This document shows positions 62,767 to 64,000 of a stretch of 64,000 nucleotides of DNA, in pieces. The notes under the pieces were generated by a model. It was given only the letters and a program-made list of their open reading frames with translations, was not told where the DNA came from and did not search any database. Each line of letters starts with the position of its first letter. Positions within the stretch are counted from its first letter, which is position 1. The DNA is taken from contig NZ_JBCNKR010000006.1 of NCBI RefSeq assembly GCF_039595935.1, forward strand, positions 558,001 through 622,000, read 5' to 3'. The DNA is from Flavobacterium sp. (GTDB taxonomy: Bacteria; Bacteroidota; Bacteroidia; Flavobacteriales; Flavobacteriaceae). A program made the position numbers and the translations under genes.

Positions 62767-62824
62767 TTTATAAAATGGTGATTCTCAATTTACCCAAAAT
62801 TGAGAATCCATACCATTTTATAAA
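62767..62824. repeat. Long perfect-type hairpin
   Basis: Outer arms TTTATAAAATGGT / ACCATTTTATAAA and inner arms GATTCTCAATTT / AAAATTGAGAATC around ACCC give about 25 pairs with a short asymmetric bulge. It follows the operon terminator by 40 bases. Confidence 0.8.
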
Positions 62825-62849
62825 ATTATTGACACAGATTTTATCACTC

Positions 62850-63117
62850 TGTTGCTTTGTCTTTCATGGGAACAAACTAGCTTTATCAATCCCAATGCTC
62901 TGTTTTTTTAAGGGTTACATTTCAGCAGAATCAATCCCTGTGCTTTGTCTTTTATGGGAACAAACTAGCTTTATTAGTCCCAATGCTCTGTTTTTTTTAA
63001 GGGTTACATTTCAGCAGAATCAATCCCTGTGCTTTGTCTTTTATGGGAACAAACAAGCTTTATCAGTCCCAGTGCTTCCTTTTTTATAAGGGTTGTATTT
63101 AGCTTTCTCAATCCCTG
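62850..63117. repeat. 88/89-base tandem repeat with 44-base half units
   Basis: GCTTTGTCTTTYATGGGAAC begins at 62854, 62942 and 63031 (steps 88 and 89). Between these, a related half unit (GCTCTGTTTTTTTAAGGGTT) occurs at about 62897 and 62985, with a diverged last one at 63073. Each half unit runs TGCT-TGT-TTTT-GGG-ACA-AGC-CAATCCC. The gap 62670-63351 has no credible gene. Confidence 0.85.
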
Positions 63118-63273
63118 TGAAACAAATTTAAGAAAATACTGTTAAAAAAAAGTTACATAATTTTTAGCTTTAATTTATATATTTCACATGTGTATGATAA
63201 TTTTTAAATCTAATTGTATAAATAAGAAATGCGGTTTCGAACATTATTTTTATTAATTAAGTAGGTTTTTACC

Positions 63274-63281
63274 TATATTTG
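63274..63281 (+). promoter_or_regulatory. Possible upstream promoter box for the GNAT gene
   Basis: TATATTTG, about 71 bases before the ATG at 63352. Confidence 0.45.
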
Positions 63282-63322
63282 TAATAACCACTATTAAATT
63301 TAGCTAAGTCAATCCTTTTAAT

Positions 63323-63330
63323 TACATTTG
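63323..63330 (+). promoter_or_regulatory. GNAT gene -7 box
   Basis: TACATTTG, 22 bases before the ATG at 63352; it overlaps the alternative TTG start (63328), which argues against that start. Confidence 0.6.
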
Positions 63331-63351
63331 GATACTATATTTTTTTTCCAA

Positions 63352-63792
63352 ATGAAATTACGAGAACTTACTACTATAAAAGAGATGCTAGATCAGATTG
63401 AAACAATGCGTTTTTTGTATCCAAATCTTTCCTTAGAAAAATATGAAACATTTCTTTCTCAAATGATTCCTCATAATTATATTCAAATTGCTGTTTTTGA
63501 TGAAGATGTTTGTTTAGGGATTACGGGATGCTGGTCTGCAACTAAGTTATGGACAGGGAAATATCTCGAAATTGATAATTTTGTTGTGAATCCTAAATTT
63601 CGATCAAAAGGAATTGGAAAAATGTTGACCGATTATATTGAGCAAAAAGCGGTAGGTTTAGGTTGCAGCAGTATTGTTCTGGATGCTTTTTCAGGAAACT
63701 TTGCGGCACATCGTTTTTATTATAATCAAGGATATGGACCAAAAGGGTTTCATTTTGTAAAAGTTTTAGATGAAGATAAACTTACTAATTAA
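63352..63792 (+). CDS. GNAT-family N-acetyltransferase
   Basis: 146 residues. KLRELTTIKEMLDQIETMRFLYPNL opens the fold; KYLEIDNFVVNPKFRSKGIGKMLTDYIEQKA holds the acetyl-CoA binding motif (RSKGIGK); VLDAFSGNFAAHRFYYNQGY is the C-terminal motif B. Substrate unknown. Stands alone after the tandem repeat. Confidence 0.92.
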   Translation: MKLRELTTIKEMLDQIETMRFLYPNLSLEKYETFLSQMIPHNYIQIAVFDEDVCLGITGCWSATKLWTGKYLEIDNFVVNPKFRSKGIGKMLTDYIEQKAVGLGCSSIVLDAFSGNFAAHRFYYNQGYGPKGFHFVKVLDEDKLTN

Positions 63793-63921
63793 TAGCATGT
63801 TACGACCAGATGCAAAAAATATTTACATTTATATTTTTTGTATTTAGTAACTTTTTAACACTTAGTACGTATAACATTTAGAAACCAAGAAATATTAAAA
63901 TAATAGATCATCTAAAAAACA

Positions 63922-64000
63922 ATGGCAAAAGAAAATTTTAATTGGAAGAGCCTTTTTATTAATGAAGAACCTAACAAAGCCGATGAACCAGTAAAACCGG
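63922..64000 (+). CDS. Start of a protein of unknown function (cut by window edge)
   Basis: ATG GCA AAA GAA... reads MAKENFNWKSLFINEEP and continues past the edge in an acidic, Pro-containing stretch. No stop in the 26 codons seen. Too short to assign; it is predicted from its position after a 129-base gap and its codon use. Confidence 0.5.
   Translation, partial: MAKENFNWKSLFINEEPNKADEPVKP

Noticed and set aside
62748..63089. 113-residue open frame after atpG
   Set aside because: Encoded by the 62767 hairpin and the tandem repeat; the protein is just the repeat translated and has odd composition.

Overview
This window is a single chromosomal stretch from a member of the Bacteroidota, almost certainly a Flavobacterium close to F. 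johnsoniae. The reasons are the very AT-rich DNA, the Bacteroidota-type -7 promoter box (TAnnTTTG) found 10-60 bases before many genes, the general lack of strong Shine-Dalgarno sequences, and the genes themselves: the gliding/type IX secretion lipoprotein SprE, a DUF4175-ybeY-mnmG block, a PIF1-like helicase, many flavobacterial conserved-unknown families, and an ATP synthase operon without atpD and atpC. No rRNA, CRISPR array, prophage or plasmid backbone was seen. Family names come from reading the protein sequences; no database search was run.

Layout. 1-12.3 kb is mostly on the minus strand: SPOR-domain protein end, exported unknown, helicase, OmpH-like lipoprotein, methyltransferase, mnmG, ybeY and a very large DUF4175 membrane protein. 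The mnmG-ybeY gap holds a dense array of ParB-type parS sites, one of which is read as the last codons of ybeY. 12.4-25.1 kb: gltX, an SPFH protein, a YtxH/holin/DUF6327 envelope-stress trio, glnS with a C-terminal extension, a toxin-antitoxin pair ahead of folB, tRNA-Cys, LysE-type exporter, head-GIN protein and RNase R. 25.1-25.9 kb is an 800-base AT-rich gene-free region, a candidate replication origin because gene orientation tends to diverge from it and the parS array is about 17 kb away. 25.9-33.9 kb: rpiB, DUF1294, tex, tatA, a frameshifted membrane protein, GH3, a REP-associated transposase (RAYT) and a nucleoside-phosphorylase-like protein.

33.9-43.6 kb is a surface polysaccharide region: Wzz-like protein, flippase, two polymerase-like membrane proteins, three sugar-processing genes (GT4, UDP-glucuronate decarboxylase-type, GT2) and a PaaK/CapK-like adenylate-forming enzyme translationally coupled to a HigBA toxin-antitoxin pair. 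Between GT2 and the PaaK-like gene lies an ORF6N-domain gene with four related palindromes downstream and a fifth inside its own coding sequence. 44-51.4 kb is housekeeping (purD, upp, DUF4254, GT9, ferredoxin reductase) mixed with conserved unknowns. 51.5-62.7 kb is mostly one direction: ABC permease and ATPase, SprE, bactofilin, AtpZ-like, AtpI-like and atpBEFHAG, with a strong hairpin directly after atpE. The end of the window holds an 88/89-base tandem repeat, a GNAT acetyltransferase and the start of another gene.

The main repeated themes outside genes are: (1) parS sites; (2) intergenic arrays with a strict 7-base period, often as facing arms; (3) palindromes tied to an ORF6N gene and to a RAYT gene, each gene carrying the palindrome inside its own reading frame; (4) AT-rich dispersed repeats near 4.2-4.7 and 17.2-17.6 kb; and (5) a 101-base REP/MITE-like inverted repeat after tRNA-Cys.
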